Shown one piece after another: positions 19,099-27,350 of a DNA stretch of 64,000 bases. Location: positions 49,330-113,329 of the forward strand of contig NZ_JOIJ01000015.1 in NCBI RefSeq assembly GCF_000719975.1. The letters are read 5' to 3'. A model generated the notes under the pieces. That model was not told where the DNA came from, searched no databases, and worked only from the letters and a program-made list of their open reading frames with translations. Numbering within the stretch: the stretch's first letter is position 1; each line of letters begins with the position of its first letter. The stretch comes from Prauserella rugosa. GTDB lineage: Bacteria; Actinomycetota; Actinomycetes; Mycobacteriales; Pseudonocardiaceae. The position numbers and the translations under genes were made by a program.

Positions 19099-19683
19099 TC
19101 AGGCGGGTGTTCCGAGGGTAGCGGCCAGCTCGGCGACGCGCGTGGGATCGCCGCCCGCCAGCAGCCAGTCGCGCGGGGTCGTGGGCCGGTCGTGGATGCG
19201 CAGGTCGTCCTGAGGCGTGGTCATGAAGCCGGCGACCACCAGGGCGGGCTGGTCGTCGGGTACGGCGCGCAGCACGACGTCGAGCCCGGGGACCGCGGCG
19301 TCGGCCGTGAACTGCCACGCGGGCAGGCGCCAGCCGCCGTGGTCCTTCCACCCGGCGAGGCGGTGCTGCTTGAGCCGGTGCCGCACGCGACTGTCGTCCA
19401 CGCCGAGCCTGCGGGCCGCCTCGCCGACGGAGAGTGCGGAGTCGGCGAAGACCGCCTGGGTGGCCACCGTGGACGCCCGCGGGTCGGCTTCGTCGTCGCG
19501 GGTCGGCGACAGGTCGAGACCGACGTCGGTGAGCACGTCCCGCTGCTCGGTGGAGAAGTAGTGCGCGGGCTCGGGGTTGCCGGGGGACAGGCGCTTCGCC
19601 GCCTGTTCCACGAGCGCGAGGAACTCGGCGGTGTCCACCTTCAGTCCCGCGCGGGCGAGCACGGTTTCCAACGCTGCGGTCAT
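19099..19683 (-). CDS. Antitoxin-like DNA-binding protein of the RES pair
   Basis: 194 residues. Residues 83-125 form a MerR/excisionase-like winged helix ([20 protein letters not shown], then GGWRLPAWQF). Residues 145-192 (ALVVAGFMTTPQDDL, PRDWLLAGGDPTRVAELAATL) resemble the Xre/MbcA/ParS C-terminal toxin-binding region, especially P-x-x-W-L-x-x-G-x-x. The ~80-residue N-terminus is helical and unassigned. The protein is much longer than MbcA (about 110 residues) and uses a MerR-like rather than Xre-like DNA-binding part. The start ATG has AGATTA (TAATCT on its strand) 6 nt upstream and a perfect palindrome next to it, suggesting leaderless, autoregulated expression. Confidence 0.72.
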   Translation of the reverse strand: MTAALETVLARAGLKVDTAEFLALVEQAAKRLSPGNPEPAHYFSTEQRDVLTDVGLDLSPTRDDEADPRASTVATQAVFADSALSVGEAARRLGVDDSRVRHRLKQHRLAGWKDHGGWRLPAWQFTADAAVPGLDVVLRAVPDDQPALVVAGFMTTPQDDLRIHDRPTTPRDWLLAGGDPTRVAELAATLGTPA

Positions 19684-19689
19684 GCACCC

Positions 19690-19707
19690 AGATTAGCACG
19701 GCCGTGC
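19690..19707 (-). promoter_or_regulatory. Antitoxin promoter (-10 TAATCT) abutting a 12-bp palindrome
   Basis: On the reverse strand TAATCT (19690-19695) lies 6 nt before the antitoxin ATG. Directly upstream is GCACGGCCGTGC (19696-19707), a perfect palindrome, followed by a further GTGCGC repeat. This is where an autoregulating antitoxin would bind. Confidence 0.5.
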
Positions 19708-19765
19708 GCATTCGTGCGCTGGCAACCAGTGCCTTGTCTGATTGCTTGCTCTGAACATTCCGCTC

Positions 19766-19779
19766 TGGTTATATAACCA
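19766..19779 (+). promoter_or_regulatory. ArsR operator/promoter palindrome TGGTTATATAACCA
   Basis: A perfect 14-bp palindrome contains the likely -10 (TTATAT, 19769-19774), which ends 7 nt before the GTG of the ArsR gene. A bound repressor would cover the -10 directly, fitting negative autoregulation of the ArsR-AHSA1 operon. Confidence 0.65.
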
Positions 19780-19781
19780 AC

Positions 19782-20156
19782 GTGGCAACTACGTTCGCGG
19801 CGTTGGCCGAACCTCGTCGGCGGGAGATCCTCGACCTGCTCAGAACCAGGGAACGCCTGGTGGGGGAGCTGGTGGACGAACTGGCACTCACCCAGCCCGC
19901 GGTGTCCAAGCACCTGCGCGTCCTGCGGGAGGCCGGTCTGGTGTCGGTGCGACAGGAGGCCCAGCGCCGCTGGTACCGACTGCGACCCGGCCCGCTGGCC
20001 GACGTCGACGAGTGGCTCGCGCCCTATCGGCGGCTCTGGTCCGACAGTCTCGACGCCCTCGAACGCCACCTCGACGCGATGCCGGACGACCCCGAGATCC
20101 AGAACGAGACCGGGACCCCGGAAGAGACCCAGGACGAGACCGAGGAGCAGACGTGA
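19782..20156 (+). CDS. ArsR-family transcriptional regulator
   Basis: 124 residues. A winged helix-turn-helix fills residues 5-85: FAALAEPRRREILDLLRTRE, LVGELVDELALTQPAVSKHL, RVLREAGLVSVRQEAQRRWYRL. No cysteine metal site is present, so it belongs to the non-metal ArsR group commonly paired with SRPBCC proteins. The C-terminal 25 residues are Glu/Thr/Asp-rich. Its stop overlaps the GTG of the AHSA1 gene (GTGA). A perfect palindrome overlaps its promoter, suggesting autorepression; the ligand is unknown. Confidence 0.9.
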   Translation: MATTFAALAEPRRREILDLLRTRERLVGELVDELALTQPAVSKHLRVLREAGLVSVRQEAQRRWYRLRPGPLADVDEWLAPYRRLWSDSLDALERHLDAMPDDPEIQNETGTPEETQDETEEQT

Positions 20157-20611
20157 GCGACACCCGACGGCGCACCGACGACGGCTGGCAGTTGCGATTC
20201 GAACGGCGGTATCCGCACCCGCCCGCCAAGGTGTGGCGGGCGCTGACCGAACCCGAGCACCTCGGTGCGTGGTACCCGTTCGCGATCGAGGAGCTGGACC
20301 TGCGGGTCGGCGGCATCATCCGGTTCCGCGAGCCCGACGGCGCGCCGACCGATCTGTACGCCGAGATCACCGAACTCGCTGCCGAACGGACGTTGGCCTT
20401 CACCGAGTTCGACGCCGAGACCGGCGCGCACCGGCTGCGATTCATGCTGGAAGCCGACGGTGCCGGATGCGTGCTGACGTTCGAGCACACCTTCGCCGAC
20501 AACCCGTGGGCCGAGCAGACCTTCACCGGCTGGCAACAGTGTCTGGACGTGCTGCGCACGACGGTCGACCGGCTCGGCACGGCCACGACGTACCGCACCG
20601 ACGGCCGATAA
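20153..20611 (+). CDS. SRPBCC / AHSA1-like protein
   Basis: 152 residues of the START/Bet v1-like fold: LRFERRYPHPPAKVWRALTE, PEHLGAWYPFAIEELDLRVGG, a central ITELAAERTLAFTEFDAETG and TFTGWQQCLDVLRTTVDRL at the end. These domains enclose a hydrophobic ligand pocket; the family is named after an Hsp90 activator but bacterial members have diverse roles. The GTG at 20153 overlaps the ArsR stop by 4 nt, making the two a coupled unit. An open frame reaching back to 19742 is only overlap with the ArsR gene. Confidence 0.88.
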   Translation: MSDTRRRTDDGWQLRFERRYPHPPAKVWRALTEPEHLGAWYPFAIEELDLRVGGIIRFREPDGAPTDLYAEITELAAERTLAFTEFDAETGAHRLRFMLEADGAGCVLTFEHTFADNPWAEQTFTGWQQCLDVLRTTVDRLGTATTYRTDGR

Positions 20612-20622
20612 CCCGTCGACCG

Positions 20623-20670
20623 ACCTCGCCGGTCGGTGGTGGGCACCTGCCCGCCGCCCACCGGCGAGGT
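20623..20670. terminator. Long imperfect hairpin between AHSA1 and carboxypeptidase genes
   Basis: ACCTCGCCGGT and ACCGGCGAGGT bound a 48-nt fold, with further pairs inside (mostly Watson-Crick, some wobble). The genes converge here. Confidence 0.65.
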
Positions 20671-20679
20671 GCTTCGCCG

Positions 20680-21954
20680 TTACGCGCCCGCCTCGCGGAG
20701 GAGGATGTCGACCGCCTCGTCGTTGCGCTGGGTCTCCGGGCCGATGTTCTCGTCACCGGGGTAGAACCCGTCGAGGCCGCCCCCGTCGCCGGGGTACATC
20801 TCGAACGTGAAGCTCAGGATCTTGTGCTGGCCCCACATCCAATCGGTGACGTCGCCGTCGGTGACGTACAGGTCGCTGGACTGCTGCGGGGTGTAGCCGT
20901 TGGTGCCTGCCATCTCCTCGCCGACCGACCGGAAGCGCTGCGCCTGCTCCTCGGTCATGCCCTCACCGGTGTCGTCGGTGGTGTGCCCGAAGGGCCACAG
21001 CACGAGCTCGCCGTAGGTGTGGAAGTCGATGTGTGCCTTGATCCGCTGTTCGCCGTCCACGACCCGCGAGTTGACGAAGTCCCGCACCGCCGACGTCTCC
21101 GGGGCCGAGAAGGCCTCAGTGCCGCGGTAGGTCTCGGACGTCGGCTCGCCGCTGGAACCGCCGCAGCAGCCCCACTTGTAGCCCCAGTTGCGGTTCAGGT
21201 CCGTGCCCTGGTCCTGGCGGTTCTTGCGCCAGCCCTGGTACTGGCCGCCGCTGATGTCGTACTCGGACCCGTCCGGGTTCACCGTGGGGATCACGTAGAT
21301 CTGGCGGGTGTCGACGAGCTCGGTGACCGTGTCGTCGGTGCCGTAGCCGTCGGTGAAGCGCTCCACGATGCGCAGGCACATCTCCGTGGTCAGGTGTTCG
21401 CGCGCGTGCTGGTTGCACGTGAACAGGACCTCGGGCTTGTCGGTGTCGGATCCGGCTCCGATGCGCATGAGCGGGATGGTGCGCCCCTCGTGGGACGTGC
21501 CCACATCGGACAGTTCGGTGATGTCGGGGTGGTCCTGCGCCGCGGTTTCGAGCGCGGTCATGAGCTGGTCGTAGGTGTGGTAGTCCTCGTCGCCCTCGGG
21601 GAACTCGTCGGCGGCCGCCTTCGGGTCGGCCACCTCGGGGTTGCGCTCGGCGAGCATGGCGTCGAAGTCGCCGACCGGGTTCAGTGCGACGTCGGCCGCC
21701 CGCAGCTGCTGCGCCTGCGCGGGGTCGGCGACCACCGTGACGGTGTCGCCGCGGGACCCGAGGACGTCGACGCCCGCGCGGGCGAGGGCCTGCCCGTCGG
21801 CGGCGCCGGCCGTGACCTCGTAGACGCCGCGGTCGGGCGCGGCGCCCGTGGCGTCCGTGGTGTCCGTGGGGGCCTGGGCACCCGCCGGCGCAGCGGTGGC
21901 CAGGAGGAGCAACGCTCCGGCTGTGACGCTGAGTGTTCGACGTGTCATCCGCAT
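20680..21954 (-). CDS. Secreted M14 zinc carboxypeptidase
   Basis: 424 residues. The first 27 are a Sec signal peptide (RMTRRTLSVTAGALLLLATA with AGAQA cleavage). A propeptide of about 90 residues follows. The M14 domain begins near DEDYHTYDQLMTAL: zinc ligands His183 and Glu186 (NQHAREHLTTE) and His312 (HIDFHTYGE); substrate residues in GWRKNR and DLNRNWGYKW; general base Glu385 (FTFEMYP). This is carboxypeptidase A/T type, trimming C-terminal residues of peptides outside the cell. ATG 21954 or the in-frame ATG 21948 could start it; neither has a clear ribosome site. Open codons upstream of 21954 are unrelated and rejected. Confidence 0.93.
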   Translation of the reverse strand: MRMTRRTLSVTAGALLLLATAAPAGAQAPTDTTDATGAAPDRGVYEVTAGAADGQALARAGVDVLGSRGDTVTVVADPAQAQQLRAADVALNPVGDFDAMLAERNPEVADPKAAADEFPEGDEDYHTYDQLMTALETAAQDHPDITELSDVGTSHEGRTIPLMRIGAGSDTDKPEVLFTCNQHAREHLTTEMCLRIVERFTDGYGTDDTVTELVDTRQIYVIPTVNPDGSEYDISGGQYQGWRKNRQDQGTDLNRNWGYKWGCCGGSSGEPTSETYRGTEAFSAPETSAVRDFVNSRVVDGEQRIKAHIDFHTYGELVLWPFGHTTDDTGEGMTEEQAQRFRSVGEEMAGTNGYTPQQSSDLYVTDGDVTDWMWGQHKILSFTFEMYPGDGGGLDGFYPGDENIGPETQRNDEAVDILLREAGA

Positions 21955-22139
21955 GTGATCAGGCTGAGTGTGGACCGCGTCCACGGCAACCGACGGAAGT
22001 CGCACGCGGTTCCCACGTGACCGAGGTTCCCACTTGACTTCGAGTGCGCTCGAGGGACGAGGCTCGTGCGCAGTGGAGATCGACGGGCGGTCTCCCGGCG
22101 CCGGCACAGAACCGGCACAGACGCCACGGAGGGCTTGCC

Positions 22140-22784
22140 ATGAGCGAGGGGACCATCGCGCGGGACAACTTCGACCGCGCCTACGTCGACGGCACGGCGG
22201 GCTGGGTGATCGACGGTGCCCAACCCGCCGTCGAGGCGCTGGAACGGGACGGGCGGATCCACGGCACGGTGCTCGACGCCGGGTGCGGCGCGGGCGAGCA
22301 CACGATCCTGCTCGCCGAGCGCGGATACGAGGTGCTCGGCGTCGACTTCGCCGACCGGGCCGTCGAGCTGGCGCGCCGCAACGCCGCGCAGCGGGGCGTC
22401 GCCGCACGGTTCGAGGTCGCCGACGTGTTCGCGCTGGGGACGGCCCACGAGGGTGCGTTCGACACCGTCGTGGACAGCGCCCTGTTCCACGTGTTCGGTG
22501 AGGACGACCAGCGGCGCTACGCCGACGTGCTGCACCGGGCCACCCGGCCGGGCGCGACGGTGCACGTGCTCGTCCTGGCCGACACCGGTGAGCCGGGGTT
22601 CGGACCGCGTATCCGCGACACCGCGATCCGGTCGGCGTTCGGCGCCGGATGGGACATCGCGGCGTTGGAGGCCTCGCGCTACCGCGCCGTGGCGACGGTT
22701 CCCGAGCACGCCGAGGGGCTCGGTGTCGCGGTCGGGGACACCGTCGAGCTTCCGGCGTGGTTGGCGCGGATCCACCGCCGCTGA
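22140..22784 (+). CDS. Class I SAM-dependent methyltransferase
   Basis: 214 residues. Motif I VLDAGCGAGEHTILLAERG, acidic strand VLGVDFADRAVELARRN, motif II AFDTVVDSALFHVF, motif III RPGATVHVLVLAD. The short size, DNFDRAYVDGTAGWVIDG start and post-motif arrangement resemble thiopurine/tellurite-type small-molecule methyltransferases. GGAGGG precedes the ATG. It stands alone, divergent from the carboxypeptidase and followed by a strong terminator. Confidence 0.85.
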   Translation: MSEGTIARDNFDRAYVDGTAGWVIDGAQPAVEALERDGRIHGTVLDAGCGAGEHTILLAERGYEVLGVDFADRAVELARRNAAQRGVAARFEVADVFALGTAHEGAFDTVVDSALFHVFGEDDQRRYADVLHRATRPGATVHVLVLADTGEPGFGPRIRDTAIRSAFGAGWDIAALEASRYRAVATVPEHAEGLGVAVGDTVELPAWLARIHRR

Positions 22785-22818
22785 GCCGATCGTCGCGCCG
22801 GTGCGGGGGTCGGCGCGG

Positions 22819-22860
22819 AGCGGGGCGTACCGAGGGCTGGTGCCGTCGGTACGCCCCGCT
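22819..22860 (+). terminator. Perfect 15-bp hairpin terminator
   Basis: AGCGGGGCGTACCGA and TCGGTACGCCCCGCT are exact inverse complements with a 12-nt loop. A TGTTTCTT stretch follows shortly after. It separates the methyltransferase from the sugar operon. Confidence 0.85.
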
Positions 22861-22995
22861 CCTGTGTTGGGGCCCTGTTTCTTGGGGTCTGCTGTGGGGC
22901 CGGGTGCGTGGGGGACGTGCGGCACGGTCTATGCCGCGGATATCGCCGGAACAGTCCATTGACACCCGGATGGGTGACTAATAGGTTTGGCCTGC

Positions 22996-23016
22996 ATTTC
23001 GAACGACGTCCGAAAT
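22996..23016 (+). promoter_or_regulatory. Probable IclR operator of the sugar-oxidation operon
   Basis: ATTTCGAACG and CGTCCGAAAT are inverted repeats (9 of 10 pairs) around one base, 25 bp before the dehydratase start. The TTCG/CGAA core and the CGAAAT end also occur upstream of the iclR-type gene at 32012-32028, so the local regulator probably binds both. Confidence 0.6.
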
Positions 23017-23041
23017 CTCGAACACACGCTGGGGTGTGCTT

Positions 23042-24199
23042 GTGAAGATCACCGGAATCAGTACGCATGTCGTCGGGACGCCGTGGCGCAACTTGACCTA
23101 CGTGCTCGTCCACACCGATGACGGCCTCACGGGCGTCGGTGAGACGCGCATGCTGGGCCACACCGAGGCGCTGCTCGGCTACCTGCGCGAGGCCGAGGTC
23201 AACCACATCGCGGGGTCCGATCCGTTCGCGATCGAGGACCTGGTGCGTCGCATGAAGTACGGCGACTACGGCAGAGCGGGCGAGATCGTGATGTCCGGCA
23301 TCGCCTGTATCGAGATGGCGTGCTGGGACATCAAGGGCAAGGCGCTCGGCGTGCCGGTCTGGCAGTTGCTGGGCGGCAAGGTCACCGACCGGGTCAAGGC
23401 CTACGCCAACGGCTGGTACACCACCGAGCGCACGCCCGAGTCGTACCACGCCGCCGCGCGCACCGTCGTCGAACGCGGGTACCGCGCGCTCAAGATCGAC
23501 CCGTTCGGCACCGGCTATTTCGAACTCGACCACGACGCGACCACCTACGCCGTCTCGCTCATCGAAGCGGTGCGCGACGCGATCGGCGACGAGTGCGAGC
23601 TCATGCTCGAGATGCACGGCCGATTCAGTCCCGCGACCGCGGTGCGACTGGCGAAGGAACTCGCGCCGTACAAGCCGGCGTGGATCGAGGAGCCCGTCCC
23701 GCCGGAGAACCTGAAGGCGCTGGAGAAGGTCGCGAGCAAAGTGGACGCGCCGATCGCGACCGGTGAGCGGATCCACGACCGCATCGAGTTCCGCGAACTG
23801 TTCGACTCGCAGGCCGTCGACATCCTGCAGCCGGACGTGGGCCACATCGGAGGCATCGCCGAGACGCGCAAGCTCGCGGCCACGGCCGAGACCCACTACA
23901 TGCTCGTCGCGCCGCACAACGTCGGCGGGTCGGTGCTGACGGCGGCCTCCCTGCAGCTCGCCGGCTGCACGCCGAACTTCAAGATCCTCGAGCACTTCAA
24001 CGACTTCGCCGACGCGCAGATCAAGCACGTCGTGAAGGGCGCTCCGCAGGTCGTCGATGGCTACTTCGCCCTCCCCGACGAACCGGGTCTCGGCGTCGAG
24101 CTCGACACCGACGCGGCGGCGGAGTTCCCGCAGCAGCGGGCGCACTTCGACCTGTGGGCCGAGGGGTGGGAGAAGCGCGATCCGACGGGATCGGCGTGA
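23042..24199 (+). CDS. Mandelate racemase/muconate-lactonizing enzyme family sugar-acid dehydratase
   Basis: 385 residues of the enolase superfamily. The N-terminal capping domain (MKITGISTHVVGTPWRNLTYV) is followed by the barrel: a KxD motif near 150 (LKIDPFGTGYF), metal ligands near 189 (LMLEMHGRFSP), 214 (WIEEPVPPEN) and 240 (ATGERIHDR), and the catalytic His near 290 (VAPHNVGG). The spacing fits the galactonate/gluconate-type dehydratases, which remove water from aldonic acids to give 2-keto-3-deoxy acids. The operon partners (dehydrogenase, sugar ABC importer, lactonase) support that role; the sugar is unknown. GTG 23042 has GGGG 7 nt upstream; GTG 23036 is a less likely alternative. Confidence 0.88.
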   Translation: MKITGISTHVVGTPWRNLTYVLVHTDDGLTGVGETRMLGHTEALLGYLREAEVNHIAGSDPFAIEDLVRRMKYGDYGRAGEIVMSGIACIEMACWDIKGKALGVPVWQLLGGKVTDRVKAYANGWYTTERTPESYHAAARTVVERGYRALKIDPFGTGYFELDHDATTYAVSLIEAVRDAIGDECELMLEMHGRFSPATAVRLAKELAPYKPAWIEEPVPPENLKALEKVASKVDAPIATGERIHDRIEFRELFDSQAVDILQPDVGHIGGIAETRKLAATAETHYMLVAPHNVGGSVLTAASLQLAGCTPNFKILEHFNDFADAQIKHVVKGAPQVVDGYFALPDEPGLGVELDTDAAAEFPQQRAHFDLWAEGWEKRDPTGSA

Positions 24200-25215
24200 A
24201 CCCCGGGGTCGCGGTGGTCGTCGACGAGCCGGGCAGCGCCCGACTGGCCGACACCGCGCCCCGAGCGCCCGGCCGCGGCGAGGTGCTCGTCCGTGTCCAC
24301 GCATGCGGACTGTGCGGCAGCGACCGGGAGCTGTTCGCGGGCACCCGTCCCGCGGAGTACGTGCGGTACCCGGTGACCCCCGGCCACGAGTGGGCCGGGG
24401 TGGTGGAGGCGGTCGGCGACGACGCCGACCCCTCGCTGGCCGGCCGGAAGGTCGTCGGCGAGGGATTCCGCAACTGCCAGACGTGCGCGCGGTGCCGGGA
24501 TGGTGACCCGACGCTCTGCACGGCCGGTTACGACGAGACCGGCTTCACCCGCCCTGGCGCCATGGCCGACACGCTGACCCTGCCCGCCCGGTTGCTGCAC
24601 GTGCTGCCCGACGACGCGGATCTGCACGCGGCCGCGCTGTTGGAGCCCGCGGCGTGCGGTGCCGCGGCGGTGCTGGCGGCGCAGGTGCAGCCGGGCGACC
24701 GGGTCGCGGTCGTCGGCGACGGAGCGCTCGGGCTGACGGCACTGCAACTGCTGGCCGCGTCCTCACCGGCGGAGCTGCTCGTGATCGGCGGTGGTACCGA
24801 ACGGGCCGCGGTGGCACGGGAGCTGGGCGCCGATTCCTTCCGTACCAAAGACGAACCGGTCGACGACGTGGCCGGCCGCATGGACGTGGTCGTCGAGACG
24901 GCGGGTGCGTCGGCGTCCGCCCGCACGTCGGCGGAGTTGCTGCGCCGCGGCGGCAGGCTCGTGCTCACCGGCATCCCGCCGGAGGGCGCGGCGGGACTCG
25001 ACCCGACCGACCTCGTGGTCCGCAGGCTCGACGTGCGCACCGTGTTCGGTGCCCCGCCGCGCGCGTGGTCGCACGCCGTGCGCGCGTTCGCGCTCGGTCT
25101 GCTTCGGACGGAACCACTGATCACCCACCGCAGACCGCTGGCGGAGTTCGCCGACGCGATCGCGCTCGTCGGCTCCGGCGACCCGGCGGTCGGCAAGGTC
25201 CTGCTGATCCCCTGA
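24196..25215 (+). CDS. Zinc-dependent medium-chain alcohol/polyol dehydrogenase
   Basis: 339 residues. The catalytic domain has Cys40 (ACGLCGSDRELF) and His64-Glu65 (TPGHEWAGVV) as zinc ligands, and the structural zinc cysteines at about 94, 97, 100 and 108 (NCQTCARCRDGDPTLC). The Rossmann domain carries VAVVGDGALGLTALQLL. This is the threonine/sorbitol/idonate dehydrogenase branch. In this operon it probably oxidises a sugar or sugar acid with NAD(P)+. Its GTG overlaps the dehydratase stop (GTGA), so the two are translated in a fixed ratio. Confidence 0.9.
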   Translation: MNPGVAVVVDEPGSARLADTAPRAPGRGEVLVRVHACGLCGSDRELFAGTRPAEYVRYPVTPGHEWAGVVEAVGDDADPSLAGRKVVGEGFRNCQTCARCRDGDPTLCTAGYDETGFTRPGAMADTLTLPARLLHVLPDDADLHAAALLEPAACGAAAVLAAQVQPGDRVAVVGDGALGLTALQLLAASSPAELLVIGGGTERAAVARELGADSFRTKDEPVDDVAGRMDVVVETAGASASARTSAELLRRGGRLVLTGIPPEGAAGLDPTDLVVRRLDVRTVFGAPPRAWSHAVRAFALGLLRTEPLITHRRPLAEFADAIALVGSGDPAVGKVLLIP

Positions 25216-25239
25216 ATCCCGCCCACGGGAAGGAGTCCC

Positions 25240-26217
25240 ATGACAGCACCGGATCGATCCCAACCGCCGCGGCGGCCGGGTGCGGCGGCACTCGACCTCG
25301 TCGGACTCGGAGCGCCCGAGCCCGACCCGGCACACGGATCGCCGCACACGTTCCCCGACGGAGGGACGTGGCGTACCGAGATCCCGTCGGTCGAAGGTCC
25401 CGAGGCGCTGGCCACCGTGCTCAAGGAGGCGACCCGGCTCGACGTGCCCATTCACCGCATCAGCCAGGGCAGCGGTGTATGGATGCTGACCGACGCCGAG
25501 ATCACCGAGATGGTCGAGGCGTGCGCCGAACGGGACGTCGAACTGTGCCTGTTCACCGGTCCCCGCGGAACCTGGGACATCGGGGCGGCCACCCGCACCC
25601 CGTCGGGAGGCGGCGGACTGCGGGCCCGCGGGCACGCCTCGGTGGCCGGCTGCGTGGAGGACGCACTGCGTGCCGCCGAACTCGGCGTGCGGTGTCTGCT
25701 CGTCGCCGACGAGGGTGTGCTGTGGACACTGCACCGGCTGCGCACGCTCGGCACGTTGCCCGCCGACCTGACGTTCAAGGTCTCGGCCCTCGTCGGGCCG
25801 GTGAACCCGGCGGCGTACGCGGTGTGGGAGGGCCTGGGCGCCGACTCGGTGAACATCCCCTCCGACCTCGGTCTCGACCAGTTGACCGAGATCCGCCGGG
25901 TCTCGCGCGCGCCGATGGACCTGTATCTGGAGGCCCCCGACGACCTCGGCGGCTACGTGCGCATGTACGACGCGCACGAGTTCATCCGCCGCGGCGCTCC
26001 GCTGTACCTGAAGTTCGGTCTCAGCAAGGCGCCCGGCATCTACCCCTACGGCGCGCATCTGCGCGACGTGACCCTCGATACCGCTCGTGAGCGTGTCCGC
26101 CGTGGCCGGCTCGCGCTCGACCTGCTCGCCCGCCACGGTGCCGACGGCGGCATGTCGCCCCTCGGCTCCAGGGACCCGGGCGCGCTCGAGCGGTTCCCCG
26201 TGCCCGAAAGGAGTTGA
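25240..26217 (+). CDS. Conserved protein of unknown function in sugar operon, barrel-like (U32-like)
   Basis: 325 residues. I do not recognise a catalytic family with certainty. The sequence alternates short hydrophobic strands and helices as a TIM barrel does: VPIHRISQGSGVWML, VELCLFTGPRGTWDI, GVRCLLVADEGVLWTLHRL, TFKVSALVGPVNPAAY, GADSVNIPSDLGLDQL, PMDLYLEAPDDLGGYVRMY and PLYLKFGLSKAPG. This resembles U32 peptidase-like or aldolase-like barrels. Candidate polar residues are the Asp/Glu in ADEG and LEAPDD. Its placement between a dehydrogenase and a sugar-binding protein suggests an epimerase, aldolase or accessory role in the same pathway. GGAAGGAG precedes the ATG. Confidence 0.55.
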   Translation: MTAPDRSQPPRRPGAAALDLVGLGAPEPDPAHGSPHTFPDGGTWRTEIPSVEGPEALATVLKEATRLDVPIHRISQGSGVWMLTDAEITEMVEACAERDVELCLFTGPRGTWDIGAATRTPSGGGGLRARGHASVAGCVEDALRAAELGVRCLLVADEGVLWTLHRLRTLGTLPADLTFKVSALVGPVNPAAYAVWEGLGADSVNIPSDLGLDQLTEIRRVSRAPMDLYLEAPDDLGGYVRMYDAHEFIRRGAPLYLKFGLSKAPGIYPYGAHLRDVTLDTARERVRRGRLALDLLARHGADGGMSPLGSRDPGALERFPVPERS

Positions 26218-26219
26218 TC

Positions 26220-27350
26220 ATGCGCATACGCGTGAGGCGCGGCGGTCGCAGCGTGGCGACCGTCGTGTCCGCCACCGCGGCGGCCGTCGCGCTCGTCGCG
26301 ACACTGGCCGCCTGTGGTCAGGAGGCCCGCGGTGGCAGCCGCTACCAACCGGAGGGCGGCAAGGGGTCGACCGTCGGACTGGCCATGCCGACGAAGTCGT
26401 CCGAACGCTGGATCGCCGACGGCCAGAACATGGCCGAGGAGTTCGAGAAGGCGGGGTACGAAACCGATCTGCAGTACGGCGACGACAAGGTCGAGAACCA
26501 GATCGCCCAGATCGAGAACATGATCACCAAGGGCTACGAACTGCTCGTCGTGGCCGCCATCGACGGCTCGGCGCTGACGACCGTCCTGCAGCGGGCCGAG
26601 GACGCGGGTACCCACGTGATCGCCTACGACCGCCTCATCATGGGCACCGAATACGTCGACGGGTACGCCTCGTTCGACAACGAACGGGTCGGCCAGCTCC
26701 AGGGCCAGTACATCGTGGACGCACTCGAACTCGAGGACAATCCGAACGAGACGTTCACCATCGAACTGTTCGCGGGCTCCCCGGACGACAACAACACCCA
26801 GTTCTTCTGGAACGGCGCCATGAAGGTGCTCAAGCCGTATCTGGACAGCGGGCAGCTCGAAGTCCGCAGTGGACAGACACGGATGAACCAGGCGACGACG
26901 CTGCGGTGGGACGGCGGAACCGCGCAGAAGCGCATGGACGACCTGATCAGCCGCTACTACGGCAACACCGAGCTCGACGCGGTGCTCTCGCCCTACGACG
27001 GCATCTCCATCGGCGTCATCTCGGCGCTGAAGAGCTCCGGCTACGGCGGGGCCGACCAGCCCTACCCCGTGGTGACCGGCCAGGACGCCGAACTGGCCTC
27101 GGTCAAGTCGATCGTCGCGGGCCAGCAGACCCAAACGGTCTTCAAGGACACCCGCAAGCTCGCCGACCAGGCCGTGCAGATGGGCGATGCGCTGCTGACG
27201 CAGGGTGAGCCGGAGTTCAACAACCGGACCGATTACGACAACGGAGCGAAGGTCGTGCCCGCCTACCTGCTCGACCCGGTCAGCATCGACAAGTCCAACA
27301 CGGACGTCCTCGTCGAGGAGGGCTACTACAAGGCGGGGCAGATCGAATGA
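26220..27350 (+). CDS. chvE: ChvE-type multiple-sugar ABC transporter substrate-binding lipoprotein
   Basis: 376 residues. A lipoprotein signal ([10 protein letters not shown]) places the lipobox Cys at residue 32. The mature part is a type I periplasmic-binding fold: [76 protein letters not shown], close to ChvE/XylF-type binders of aldoses. AAAGGAG lies 7 nt before ATG 26220; an in-frame TTG at 26214 overlaps the previous gene's stop. The stop overlaps the ATPase start (ATGA). It delivers the sugar to the MmsA/MmsB-type transporter encoded next. Confidence 0.92.
   Translation: MRIRVRRGGRSVATVVSATAAAVALVATLAACGQEARGGSRYQPEGGKGSTVGLAMPTKSSERWIADGQNMAEEFEKAGYETDLQYGDDKVENQIAQIENMITKGYELLVVAAIDGSALTTVLQRAEDAGTHVIAYDRLIMGTEYVDGYASFDNERVGQLQGQYIVDALELEDNPNETFTIELFAGSPDDNNTQFFWNGAMKVLKPYLDSGQLEVRSGQTRMNQATTLRWDGGTAQKRMDDLISRYYGNTELDAVLSPYDGISIGVISALKSSGYGGADQPYPVVTGQDAELASVKSIVAGQQTQTVFKDTRKLADQAVQMGDALLTQGEPEFNNRTDYDNGAKVVPAYLLDPVSIDKSNTDVLVEEGYYKAGQIE

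Noticed and set aside
20612..22139. Extension of the carboxypeptidase frame upstream to 22965
   Set aside because: The signal peptide at 21954 marks the true N-terminus; the upstream codons are antisense to the methyltransferase.
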